Positions 1 through 8,478 of a stretch of DNA of 64,000 bases are shown here, one piece after another. Under the pieces are notes generated by a model, which had not been told where the DNA came from, did no database searches, and worked only from the letters and a program-made list of their open reading frames with translations. Each line of letters starts with the position of its first letter. The stretch's first letter is position 1. The stretch comes from Shewanella indica (GTDB lineage: Bacteria > Pseudomonadota > Gammaproteobacteria > Enterobacterales > Shewanellaceae). Position numbers and translations under genes: made by a program. The stretch covers positions 1-64,000 of the forward strand of contig NZ_NIJK01000047.1 of the NCBI RefSeq assembly GCF_002836975.1, written 5' to 3'.

Positions 1-543
1 ATCAAAGGCACTGTTCAATACCAAGTGGCTGCTTAACTCCATCATGCAAACCATACGAATTTGCGGATAGGCAGCATCACCAGAAGCGTTGGCGGTTTTG
101 GCAAAAGCCTGATTGTTTTGCTCACTATCAGGTGTTCGCCACACGACACCATCGACCCCATAGAGGTTAAGCCCACACCAATGCGGATGCTCTGCTCTCT
201 CATGCCAGGTCTTGGCACTTCGCTTAAACACATCCTGAACAACGTCAGAGCCCAGCCGCTTGCGCGCTTGCGTGACAGCACTGCGAGCAACGTAATCCAC
301 CTCTTGAGGTAAGACGATATCAAGCTTATTGATGAGAGAGCGGACGGACTCGCCTCTGAATAGAGCCATACCAATCACCGCCCAAATCATGGCATCCATA
401 GGTAACTTACGTCGCCTTAAACTGGCCACACCATGTGAATCAAGGCACGACTGAATTAACTCAGGCTCAAGTACATCGGCCAGACAGGTGAATTCGGTAA
501 GACGATTGATATGAGTACGCGCCAAAGCTTCTGAAAGTTGCAT
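1..543 (-). CDS. IS4-family transposase, N-terminal 181 residues (partial)
   Basis: The frame is open from the ATG at 543 to the window edge. The product starts MQLSEALARTHINRLTEF and continues through an N-terminal IS4 transposase domain rich in Arg and Lys (residues about 1-110). It then enters the catalytic RNase H-like core, where YGVDGVVWR (residues about 135-143) supplies the first Asp of the DDE triad. The other catalytic residues lie outside the window. The family cuts and rejoins DNA at the element ends. No frameshift or stop is seen in the visible part, so the gene may be functional. Confidence 0.85.
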   Translation of the reverse strand, partial: MQLSEALARTHINRLTEFTCLADVLEPELIQSCLDSHGVASLRRRKLPMDAMIWAVIGMALFRGESVRSLINKLDIVLPQEVDYVARSAVTQARKRLGSDVVQDVFKRSAKTWHERAEHPHWCGLNLYGVDGVVWRTPDSEQNNQAFAKTANASGDAAYPQIRMVCMMELSSHLVLNSAFD

Positions 544-600
544 AAAAAAATCCGATGACATGGGGTCATCGGATTTTGATCCTTTCAGTGAGATCGTCAA
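544..600 (-). promoter_or_regulatory. Transposase promoter with fold-back terminator hairpin
   Basis: On the minus strand a -35-like TTGACG (600-595), a 16-bp spacer and a -10-like CAAAAT (578-573) place the start of transcription near 566. A perfect 13-bp inverted repeat (arms 565-577 and 547-559, loop 560-564) is followed by seven T (550-544) and then directly by the transposase ATG (543). It therefore looks like a Rho-independent terminator that would also cover the ribosome binding region. RNA begun at the internal promoter would lack most of the first arm, whereas read-through RNA from outside would fold. Confidence 0.6.
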
Positions 601-610
601 GCGATCTGTC

Positions 611-627
611 TTAACTGATCGGCATTA
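611..627. repeat. Terminal inverted repeat of the IS4 element
   Basis: The 17 bp at 611-627, read on the minus strand, are TAATGCCGATCAGTTAA, which I recognise as the IS4-group end. The outer boundary is therefore near 627. The IS4 family usually duplicates about 10-13 bp of target, so the bases from 628 (CCCAGAGGGCG) should recur beyond the other end. Confidence 0.65.
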
Positions 628-746
628 CCCAGAGGGCGCTTTTTTTATGTCTGTACTCTAACTTTTAAGTCAGAATCGCATGTTTATGTCCGGTAAGTCG
701 CCGCGGCCTGCAAGGTTGGTATCTGCTGCCGAGAGGTGTTTACCGC

Positions 747-3700
747 TTAAAGATCAAAGCTGTAGTAGATATCCAGAGACTGGCCCAGAGTGCCGGATAC
801 ACTTTCCAGATAGAGCTGCGACAACAGATAGTAACGGACTGTCATCTCATAGCCTGGGTTGAATACACCGACACCGTATTTGATCATTAGATCTTTGCCT
901 ATATAGCCACTGATGGCGACTTTACCATCATCATTGGTATCCAACTGCACATTGGAGAAACCAAACATCTCCACCAGCCCAGCAGCTGTGTCACCCAAGG
1001 TAGAAATGGCGCCACCATCAACCTGGGAGCTCAGCGACAGCGCGGCGCCCATCATCAGTGAGTTGTTCTGTTCGTTTCCTGCACCAAAACCTTTCCCCTG
1101 AACGATATAGGAAATGATCTCCGCCTGCTCCTTGGCCGGGTTGGAGAATAGGGTCACTATTGGCTTTTTGGGGGTACCCGTAATCCGTACCCCGGCGGTA
1201 ATATCTTCATCGCGGATCTCCCGAATGGCTTCGATATTGAGGTTGGGGATCTGCATAGGCCCTACAAACTGTACCGCACCTGTGGCAATTTTCAGCGTCT
1301 GACCCATGAATTTATAACTGCCGTTAACCACCTTGATATCACCAAAGAGTTGCGGCGGTTTCTGGGGCGCTTGTTGCATGCGCAAGGTACCCACCAACAT
1401 CCCTTTGAGACCCATACCATCGATAGCCAGTTTATCACCGACATCTATGTTCAAATTGGCACTCAGGGCCATGGGCGATGCTTTGACTTCCTGCTCCGAA
1501 ATGGAGTCACTGAACACCACATCGGATGATACGCTCACTCCGCCGGCTGGCAGTTGCACCACCTTGATGTTGCCGGAAGGTACCTTTATCTCGCCCGAGA
1601 TATCGAGCGCGTCCGGGCTGAAATGCAGTTGAATATCCGGACTGATATTGACAATGGCAAGCGGCGGTTGAATAACGCCGAGTTCTTGTCCCTTGAGCTG
1701 GATATCGCCACTGAATTGACCCTGTGGCCAGCGCAACTGACCACTGAGATTGGCTTGGCCGCTGCCCATCATCCATTGGCCCTGGAGCTCGGCGGTTTGG
1801 CCGACAAAAGCCAGGTCCAGGGAGATTTGCTCCAGTTTAGTCGGGTTGGCTGTGCTAGCCAGGGCACCTTCACGCAGACTGAGCTGGCCGCTGAGTTCGG
1901 GGTTGTTAAGGCTGCAAGCCAATGTTAAGTTGGCTGCGAGTAAACCCTCAATGGTTTCGAGCTGCGGCATAAACTGACCAAGCAGTTGCAGGTTGACCTG
2001 GTCAATATTGACGTAACCACTGAGGCTTCTATCCGGAGTTACCTTGATATCCAACTGGCTTTCCCAGCGGGCTAGAGCATCGGAATTGAACAGAATATGG
2101 CTTCTCAGTGCATCATCGTCCAAGGTGGCCTTGAGTGTAAGTGCCTGATAGTCGATGCTGGCGCTGGCTTGCTGTTTGCGTTTAAGGCTTACCGTTCCGG
2201 GGGCCAGCTGGAAGTTGAGCTGGCCCTGTGGACGCGCGCCGGGTTTCCAGGCGACGGCGGCATCCATCGAGGCGTCGCCCTGCCAAGTGAAGCGCTCGGG
2301 TAACAGCTTGGCCAGCAGTTGCCCAGGTTGCCCTTGATAGTGCAACTTGGCTTCCCCCTTGTCGGTCAGGCTGACATTATCGGTCAGGCAGAGTCGGCTG
2401 GATGGATGGCTTAAACAAAAGGCGCTGAGCTCGCCTCGGCTTTGCTTGAGATCCCAGTCCAGTGACGCAGTTTGTTCAAGTTGCCAGAGTCCCAGAACGG
2501 ATCCCAAGTTGAATTTGCTAAGTTCTATGTTGGCCTTTTGTTTGGTGAGATCCAGTTTACTGTGGATGGCAGTATCCAGTTGCAAATCGCCCCGGGTTTC
2601 CAGTCCCAGTTTCTGCCGCTGTTCATTGCCCTTGGCCCTGAGAGTGATGCCATCAAGATGAATTCCTGCGCCGTCAAACTCACCTGTTTTCAGCGACAAG
2701 GCAAACTCATGCAGATCCAGTGGTGCATAGAGCGCCTTGAGTTGGCTGCCACTGAGGTTGAGATCGCCAAATCTGATGCTCTTGGTCTCGGCCCTTAGCT
2801 GTACCTGTGGGTGTTTGGCATCTCCCACCACTTGGATATCGGCAGTTAACGCACCAAACACATCGGGATGCCAGAGATTGAAATCGGGCACGTCCAATGT
2901 GGCACTGAGATCCCATTGCTCTTTGGCGCTGCCGGAAAGGTCCAGGCGGGTATTGAGTGCCCGTAGCGATAATCCCTGGCTGCTGAGCTCAAGCGAATCA
3001 TTTATCTCCAGATCGCCAGTCAGTTCAAAGGGCAGGCGGTCCAATAAGCCATGAAGTTGAGCCTGTTTGAGACTCACTCGCCATTTGCCGTCCTGCCAAC
3101 TGCCACGAGTGGCAAGCTGGCCGCTAATATCGCTGGATGGGATCACCGGCGTATCTTCAGCCTGACTTTCATCAGATTTGCTTTCGTCAGCTTGGCTTTG
3201 TGCACTGACTGCTTCGCTGTCGCTGGTGTTATTATTTTGGGTGATTTGGCTATTTGCTTCTTTTTCTTTGGCAGTTTCCTTCGCTGTCGGCAGAGTTATC
3301 GCGCCGCTGTTGAAATGTGAAAGTTCGAGCTTTGCATCCCAGGCTATGGCTTGGGCATAATCCAGCGTCCCCAGAAGCATTACTTTACCGGCACTGCTGT
3401 CACCGCTGAACTCTTCAATCTTGAGTCTTTGGCCTCGATGTACCAGGCGGGTATTGAGGTTTAGTTCGGGGTAGAAGGGGGTACTTAGTTGTGTAACCAG
3501 GCTGGCGGTTTGTTGCTTGAGGTCGCCGCGACTTTCCAGCTCTAGTCCGTTGACACTGTACTGAGCAAGGTCAAAGGGCCAGTGCAGTTCTCCTTCTGAG
3601 ATATTCAGTGAATAGGGCAGTTCCGGTTTGGTGAGGTTGACACTGGCATTGAGCGCCAGGCTCTGCTTGCCACTGAGTTTGGCCTTAAGCTGCAAGTCGC

Positions 3701-4739
3701 TGAAATCACCTTTGAGGGTGAGATCCAGCTGTTGCTGCTCGAGTCCCGGTAGTTCAGGTAAACGCTGTAACTCCAGTTGCGCCGTCATTGCCATGGGCCA
3801 GTGCTTATCCAGAGTCAGTTCACCTTCCAGCGACAGACTGGCATCTGTGTGTTTGGCATAAAGCTCGTTGACTCGCAGCTCGGCGTCTATGTAGCTGGCG
3901 CTGAGACGCAGCTCCTGGAAGTTGTCATCTCTACCCATAATTTGCAGACGCGAGTTCAGCAATTCGGCATGTTTTAAATAGATGGGGAAAGGCATGGCAA
4001 CCTTTGGCATGTTCGCCAGCACCCATTGTTCAGTCTCGGTTTTTTGCGCCGCTTTTTGTTGCTTAGCCGCGGCGGCTGATTTGTCTTTGTCTGCCGCTTG
4101 CGCTTCTGCCGAATTTGACTCCGGGAGCAGCACGCTGAGCCCGCGGCTCTCAAGCTGGATGACTTGTAATCCACTTTCCTGCCAATTGGCTGCGGTATTC
4201 AATGCCGCAGCATCAAAGTGCATCTCATCGACCCGCACTTGAATATCCGTGAGGCTTGCTTGTTTCAGGCTGATGCCAAAGGGCAGTATCAGCTCTTCCG
4301 AGCTTGGCGTTTCTTCCTCTGCCTCTGAGGCTAAGGCCTGGGTGTCTATGTTGACCCGGGTTGTTGTTAACTCCAGGGTGTCGACACATAACTGTTTTTG
4401 CAAAAGGCAGGCCGGTTGCCAGGCAAGGGTCAAGGCATCCGCACCGACACTGATACCATCCATCTGCCAATGAAGCTGTTTGAGTTGCAGCTCCCGGTTC
4501 AGGGTGCCGGAAGCATATTCCAGCTCCAGATCCGGCACCAGAGCACTGGCAATAAATATCGCCAGATGGCTACCGGGCGCCGTGCCCAGCAAGAGTGCCA
4601 GTAGCACCAGCAAGCCGAGCGGAATGTACAAGAGGGTACGGGTAGACCACTTCAGCCACTTGAGCCAACGGGGAGACGGTTTCTTTGCCATTTGTTTGTT
4701 GCTTGAGTTGGGTTCCTGTTGCATCGGGGGTTGGCTCAT
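747..4739 (-). CDS. tamB: Translocation and assembly module subunit TamB
   Basis: TamB is the inner-membrane-anchored, periplasm-spanning partner of TamA and acts in building and maintaining the outer membrane. The 1330-residue product has a single N-terminal membrane segment (about residues 33-60, LLYIPLGLLVLLALLL). A very long beta-rich body follows, and then the C-terminal TamB/DUF490 domain ending in IYYSFDL. The length fits the family (E. coli about 1260). A polar stretch rich in Glu, Ser and Asn around residues 490-540 looks like a local insertion. Its start overlaps the tamA stop by four bases (ATGA), so the two are translationally coupled. Confidence 0.95.
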   Translation of the reverse strand: MSQPPMQQEPNSSNKQMAKKPSPRWLKWLKWSTRTLLYIPLGLLVLLALLLGTAPGSHLAIFIASALVPDLELEYASGTLNRELQLKQLHWQMDGISVGADALTLAWQPACLLQKQLCVDTLELTTTRVNIDTQALASEAEEETPSSEELILPFGISLKQASLTDIQVRVDEMHFDAAALNTAANWQESGLQVIQLESRGLSVLLPESNSAEAQAADKDKSAAAAKQQKAAQKTETEQWVLANMPKVAMPFPIYLKHAELLNSRLQIMGRDDNFQELRLSASYIDAELRVNELYAKHTDASLSLEGELTLDKHWPMAMTAQLELQRLPELPGLEQQQLDLTLKGDFSDLQLKAKLSGKQSLALNASVNLTKPELPYSLNISEGELHWPFDLAQYSVNGLELESRGDLKQQTASLVTQLSTPFYPELNLNTRLVHRGQRLKIEEFSGDSSAGKVMLLGTLDYAQAIAWDAKLELSHFNSGAITLPTAKETAKEKEANSQITQNNNTSDSEAVSAQSQADESKSDESQAEDTPVIPSSDISGQLATRGSWQDGKWRVSLKQAQLHGLLDRLPFELTGDLEINDSLELSSQGLSLRALNTRLDLSGSAKEQWDLSATLDVPDFNLWHPDVFGALTADIQVVGDAKHPQVQLRAETKSIRFGDLNLSGSQLKALYAPLDLHEFALSLKTGEFDGAGIHLDGITLRAKGNEQRQKLGLETRGDLQLDTAIHSKLDLTKQKANIELSKFNLGSVLGLWQLEQTASLDWDLKQSRGELSAFCLSHPSSRLCLTDNVSLTDKGEAKLHYQGQPGQLLAKLLPERFTWQGDASMDAAVAWKPGARPQGQLNFQLAPGTVSLKRKQQASASIDYQALTLKATLDDDALRSHILFNSDALARWESQLDIKVTPDRSLSGYVNIDQVNLQLLGQFMPQLETIEGLLAANLTLACSLNNPELSGQLSLREGALASTANPTKLEQISLDLAFVGQTAELQGQWMMGSGQANLSGQLRWPQGQFSGDIQLKGQELGVIQPPLAIVNISPDIQLHFSPDALDISGEIKVPSGNIKVVQLPAGGVSVSSDVVFSDSISEQEVKASPMALSANLNIDVGDKLAIDGMGLKGMLVGTLRMQQAPQKPPQLFGDIKVVNGSYKFMGQTLKIATGAVQFVGPMQIPNLNIEAIREIRDEDITAGVRITGTPKKPIVTLFSNPAKEQAEIISYIVQGKGFGAGNEQNNSLMMGAALSLSSQVDGGAISTLGDTAAGLVEMFGFSNVQLDTNDDGKVAISGYIGKDLMIKYGVGVFNPGYEMTVRYYLLSQLYLESVSGTLGQSLDIYYSFDL

Positions 4740-6586
4740 AATTCTGTCCCCATGGTAAGGTGAATACGCCAGGGTCTGTCTTCGGCATCGGATTCGTGCA
4801 AGCCAAAGCCCAGATCCAGTTTGATGGGACCTATGGGGGATATCCAGTGAATACCACCACCTACAGAAACCACAGGATCAAATTGATTGACATCAAAGGC
4901 GTTACCTGCGTCGACAAAGGTGCCCACGCGCCAGCTTGGGGTCAGGTAATATTGATACTCCAGGCTCCCGACTGCCAGGTAGCGGCCACCGACAACTTCC
5001 CGAGACAGGCCGCCTTTGTCATTGGTGTAATCCAGGTGGGGGCCGAGTTCTTGGTAGCTGTAACCACGAATACTCTGATCGCCACCGGCAAAATAACGCA
5101 ATGAGGGAGGAATGATTGCCAGATCGCCTTCGGCTGCCAGGTTGACCCCGAGATCGAGCCGGGAGACAAATCTGTGCTTGTCAAAGAAAGTCTCAATCCA
5201 TTTGAACTTGGCCTGCATCCGGGTCAGGCGAACATCTGAACCCAGCGAAGGATCGGCATATTCAATGCTATAAAGTTGCCTGAAACCCGACTTGGGATCC
5301 AGGCTATTGTCGCCGCGGCTGGTCTTCGATAGCGTGGTGCCAAACAACAGGAATTGTGGGTCATAATCAACGCCCGACTGGGTATAGCTTTCCTGGATTG
5401 CCTCCAGCGAGTAATTGAGAAGCCAACCGTTATTGAGCCGCTTGCTGCGGCCAACTCCGAAAAGCTTCTTGGTCGATTCCAACTGACCTGTGTTGCTAAA
5501 GTCCCTATTCTCTGGCACATAGTCTTGGGTCACACCGTATTTGTCCCTCAGCAGACCGACACGGATCTTGAGCTGGTCATCCAAAGGGTGAGTCAGGGGG
5601 ATGGTATAAGTCGAGAGGAATTTGGGTCTGTCTCTCGACCATTCTATGCTGGTTTCCTGAGAGTGGCCGTAACTGTTGAGCTGCGGAGTACGCCAGGTCA
5701 CTCTGACTCTGGGATCCAGATTACTGTCTGTACTGGAGCCGATATCGGCACCCAGACCCAGTTCTATAGAATGATCCGGTCTTGGGCTCAGTTCGACCCG
5801 CACAGGTATGCTGTCTTCAGTCAACTTGTCAATTTGAGGTAACACTTTGATATTGGAAAAATAGCCGGTATCCAACAATTCTTGATTAAGCTGTGTGACT
5901 TTGCGGGTACTGTAGGGGGCGCCGGGTTGGAATGGCACCAAATCTTCGAGCAATTGCGGCTGCAGGCTGTGGCCCTCAAAGCTCACCTCGCCAAACTGGT
6001 AACGCTTGCCCGAGTCAAAATACAGGTTGAGTTGTGCCAGATTGAGATCGCGATTCACTCGGATCTCCGATTGCTGATAATGGCCGTCAAAATAGCCGCG
6101 AGCCAGCGCCAGCGATATTAGCTGCGATTTTATCTGTTCATAATCGTCGTGGTTGAGGGGATCGCCTGGTTTGATCTTGATCTGGCTGAGCCAGCGATTG
6201 ATCCAGGGGTCGTTGAGCACTTCACCTTCGAGGCGGATATCGACCCATTGCAAACGGGTGACTTCTCCTGGGGTAATTGTAAGCTTGAGCTCCCACGGCC
6301 CTTGTTCGTTTTCCTTGATTTCCTGTTCCAGCCTGCCATGGTAATAGCCCATGGATTCCAGCGCGGCCTCGACACTGTCGCTGACATTAAACAGATAGGC
6401 ACGGCGTTGCACCTTGGATTCAGGAAAGTTACCCAAGTGTGCGCGGATATTTTTCTCAAGCTCGCCCGATACCCCTTCGATGCGGAGATTAAGCAGAGGA
6501 TCATCGGCGCCATTTGCCCGGGGGCTGGCCAGTATGATCGACGCAAAACTCAGGATATATGCGGGAAAGCGACTGTTTTTGGTCAA
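4736..6586 (-). CDS. tamA: Outer-membrane translocation and assembly module TamA
   Basis: TamA is an Omp85-family outer-membrane barrel that works with TamB. The 616-residue protein has a signal peptide (residues 1-26, ending SPRANGA), POTRA-like periplasmic repeats to about residue 260, and a C-terminal 16-strand barrel with the conserved IRGYSYQELGP region near residue 490. The only plausible start is TTG at 6586: the upstream sequence has no in-frame ATG, and this start gives a complete signal peptide. The gene is first in the tamA-tamB operon and divergent from the peptidase gene at 6720. Confidence 0.95.
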   Translation of the reverse strand: MTKNSRFPAYILSFASIILASPRANGADDPLLNLRIEGVSGELEKNIRAHLGNFPESKVQRRAYLFNVSDSVEAALESMGYYHGRLEQEIKENEQGPWELKLTITPGEVTRLQWVDIRLEGEVLNDPWINRWLSQIKIKPGDPLNHDDYEQIKSQLISLALARGYFDGHYQQSEIRVNRDLNLAQLNLYFDSGKRYQFGEVSFEGHSLQPQLLEDLVPFQPGAPYSTRKVTQLNQELLDTGYFSNIKVLPQIDKLTEDSIPVRVELSPRPDHSIELGLGADIGSSTDSNLDPRVRVTWRTPQLNSYGHSQETSIEWSRDRPKFLSTYTIPLTHPLDDQLKIRVGLLRDKYGVTQDYVPENRDFSNTGQLESTKKLFGVGRSKRLNNGWLLNYSLEAIQESYTQSGVDYDPQFLLFGTTLSKTSRGDNSLDPKSGFRQLYSIEYADPSLGSDVRLTRMQAKFKWIETFFDKHRFVSRLDLGVNLAAEGDLAIIPPSLRYFAGGDQSIRGYSYQELGPHLDYTNDKGGLSREVVGGRYLAVGSLEYQYYLTPSWRVGTFVDAGNAFDVNQFDPVVSVGGGIHWISPIGPIKLDLGFGLHESDAEDRPWRIHLTMGTEL

Positions 6587-6719
6587 GGAAATCAGAACTT
6601 TTGTTTAGCGTTACATTATTGCTATTGTCGCCTCAGATCTCGGCTCAGGCAAGTAACAGATTGCCATCCCGACCTAAAATGGTTACAAAGACAGCAGTCG
6701 TTAATATGGAAGCAATACA

Positions 6720-7754
6720 ATGAAAACAAAAATAAAAAATCTAAGTCTGAGCCTGGGACTCCTGCTGGGAGGTATGATGTCGGTTCAGGCTGCAGAGGTG
6801 CCGTTTGCAATTGCCATTCACGGCGGCGCCGGCACCATATCCAAGGCGGCTTTGACTGAAGAGCAGCAAAAAGCCTACCGTGACAAACTTACCGAAGCCG
6901 TCAATGCCGGTTATAAGGTGTTGGATAAGGGCGGCGCCAGCATGGAAGCGGTGCAGGCCGCCATCAGAGTGCTGGAAGACAGCCCTTTATTCAATGCCGG
7001 TATTGGCGCTGTGTATACCTTTGATGGCAGTCATGAACTGGATGCCTCCATCATGGATGGCAAGAGTATGAATGCCGGTGCCGTTGCCGGGGTTAAACAT
7101 ATACTTCATCCAATCGATCTTGCCAGAGCCGTGATGGACAAGTCAGAACATGTGATGCTCTCGGGAGCGGGCGCCGAGGAGTTCGCCTTGACTTTGGGAA
7201 TGGAGCTGGTGCCCGGCAACCGTTTTGACAGCAAGGCGCGCTATCAACAGCTTCTCGATGCCAAGGCCAAAATCAACGCCGCCGAAGCCAATAAAGACTT
7301 TCAGGCGCGCCTGAGTCCTCTGGATCTCGATTATAAGTTCGGCACCGTCGGCGCAGTGGCATTGGACAAGCAGGGCAATCTGGCGGCAGGGACCTCGACT
7401 GGTGGCATGACAGCCAAACGTTATGGCCGTATCGGTGATTCACCTGTGATAGGTGCCGGCACTTATGCCGAGAATGGGGTCTGCGCCGTTTCGGCGACCG
7501 GTCACGGTGAGTACTTTATCCGTTTCCATGTGGCCGGTGATATCTGTGCCAGGGCCAAGTACCAGCAAAAATCGATTCTGCAGGCCGCCGATGAAGTGAT
7601 CAATCAGCGGCTGATCTCTGCCGGCGGCAGTGGCGGGGTGATAGCCATAGACCAAAGAGGCAATGTGGCAACGCCGTTCAATACCGAAGGCATGTACCGT
7701 GCCTGGCGCAAGAGCAATCAAGCGGCGGAAGTGATGATCTGGCGAGATAACTAA
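6720..7754 (+). CDS. iaaA: Isoaspartyl peptidase/L-asparaginase, exported
   Basis: This N-terminal-nucleophile hydrolase cleaves isoaspartyl dipeptides and asparagine. The precursor cuts itself just before Thr209, within KFGTVGAVA, to give the alpha and beta subunits; GTSTGGMTAK and GHGEYFIR supply further substrate-binding residues. Unlike cytosolic E. coli IaaA it begins with a clear signal peptide (residues 1-25, ending SVQAAE), so it should act in the periplasm. The length of 344 residues fits the family plus a leader. The gene stands alone, divergent from tamA. A dispersed repeat follows directly after its stop. Confidence 0.93.
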   Translation: MKTKIKNLSLSLGLLLGGMMSVQAAEVPFAIAIHGGAGTISKAALTEEQQKAYRDKLTEAVNAGYKVLDKGGASMEAVQAAIRVLEDSPLFNAGIGAVYTFDGSHELDASIMDGKSMNAGAVAGVKHILHPIDLARAVMDKSEHVMLSGAGAEEFALTLGMELVPGNRFDSKARYQQLLDAKAKINAAEANKDFQARLSPLDLDYKFGTVGAVALDKQGNLAAGTSTGGMTAKRYGRIGDSPVIGAGTYAENGVCAVSATGHGEYFIRFHVAGDICARAKYQQKSILQAADEVINQRLISAGGSGGVIAIDQRGNVATPFNTEGMYRAWRKSNQAAEVMIWRDN

Positions 7755-7757
7755 GGA

Positions 7758-7834
7758 AGGTGTGAGCAAGTCCCATCTGTGCACCGCATCGGCTTACAGG
7801 CCTGGAAGCAAGGCGTGGTTCGCAGTAAATGGCC
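7758..7834 (+). repeat. Dispersed intergenic repeat, copy A
   Basis: These 77 bp share a clear alignment with 53411-53480. The conserved blocks are AAGTCCCAT, TGCAC, a central imperfect hairpin, a GCAAG/GTG block, and a final AAATGGCC. Both copies lie just 3' of a plus-strand gene (here iaaA, there fadR) in the same orientation. The central bases differ while their ability to pair is partly kept. Confidence 0.6.
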
Positions 7835-7952
7835 CAAGTCCTGTGCAAGAAGCATAAAATTTTGGATTGAGGCAATCGCTGTTGGCTTTAACCCCAAGGG
7901 CAAAATATTGGCTACACTGAACAATGAAGCCGTTTTGAACTTGGGGAAAGCT

Positions 7953-8369
7953 ATGGATTCAATAAAAATACGTGATCATATGGACCGTCAGCCAGTGCTG
8001 TTGAAGGCGGATATGTCGATAGCCACTGCGGTGGAAAAACTGCTTGAGGCCAATAAGGGCGGGGCGCCCGTGGTGGATGCAGCAGGAAGCCTGGTGGGTT
8101 TTTTGTCACAGCAAGACTGCATGGCCGCCATGCTCAAGAGCAGTTATCACTGCGATCTGACCGCCGTGGTGCGCGACTGCATGCGCGCCGATGTCCTTTG
8201 GGTCAGGCCGGATGACAGCATGTTGCAGTTGGCCGAGCAGATGCTGGGGCAGAAACCGAAAATATACCCTGTGCTGGAAGATGGTAAGGTGGTGGGCACC
8301 ATCAACCGTACCAATGTGCTCAAGGCCATGAACAGCTATATGCAGCAGTGTTATTTGACCCCGGCCTGA
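7953..8369 (+). CDS. CBS-domain protein
   Basis: The product is a 138-residue protein made of a tandem pair of CBS domains (about residues 7-62 and 72-130). Such pairs usually bind adenine nucleotides and sense energy charge. The ATG at 7953 was chosen because it has GGGGAAAG just upstream and the domain begins directly after it (MDSIKIRDHMDRQPV); a longer in-frame opening from 7779 would run through the dispersed repeat. No catalytic domain is attached, so its partner is unknown. A strong terminator follows, which makes it a single-gene unit. Confidence 0.85.
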   Translation: MDSIKIRDHMDRQPVLLKADMSIATAVEKLLEANKGGAPVVDAAGSLVGFLSQQDCMAAMLKSSYHCDLTAVVRDCMRADVLWVRPDDSMLQLAEQMLGQKPKIYPVLEDGKVVGTINRTNVLKAMNSYMQQCYLTPA

Positions 8370-8426
8370 CAACTGCGCTTGATTTGACTGAAATTTGGGC
8401 GTTATCAGTCAGTAAGCATACCCAAG

Positions 8427-8457
8427 ACGGCGTATCCTTGTTAGGATCGCCGTTTTT
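8427..8457 (+). terminator. Rho-independent terminator after the CBS gene
   Basis: An ACGGCG/CGCCGT and ATCCT/AGGAT stem (arms 8427-8438 and 8443-8453, one bulged T) with a TGTT loop ends in a run of T at 8453-8457. It lies only about 22 bp before the presumed hrpA start. Confidence 0.8.
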
Positions 8458-8478
8458 GATCCCCAATGGACACAGGTT

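Larger units (their letters stand above)
1..627 (-). mobile_element. IS4-family insertion sequence, 5' end only
   Basis: This is the transposase-proximal end of an IS4-type element; the rest lies beyond the left edge of the window. It consists of the start of a DDE transposase read leftwards, a terminator-like hairpin just before its start codon, and a terminal sequence (611-627) that, read outwards-in, begins TAATGCCGATCAGTTAA. From memory this matches the terminal inverted repeat of the IS4 group. The element sits about 120 bp beyond the 3' end of tamB and points the same way as tamB. Whether it is intact and flanked by a target duplication cannot be seen here. Confidence 0.8.
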
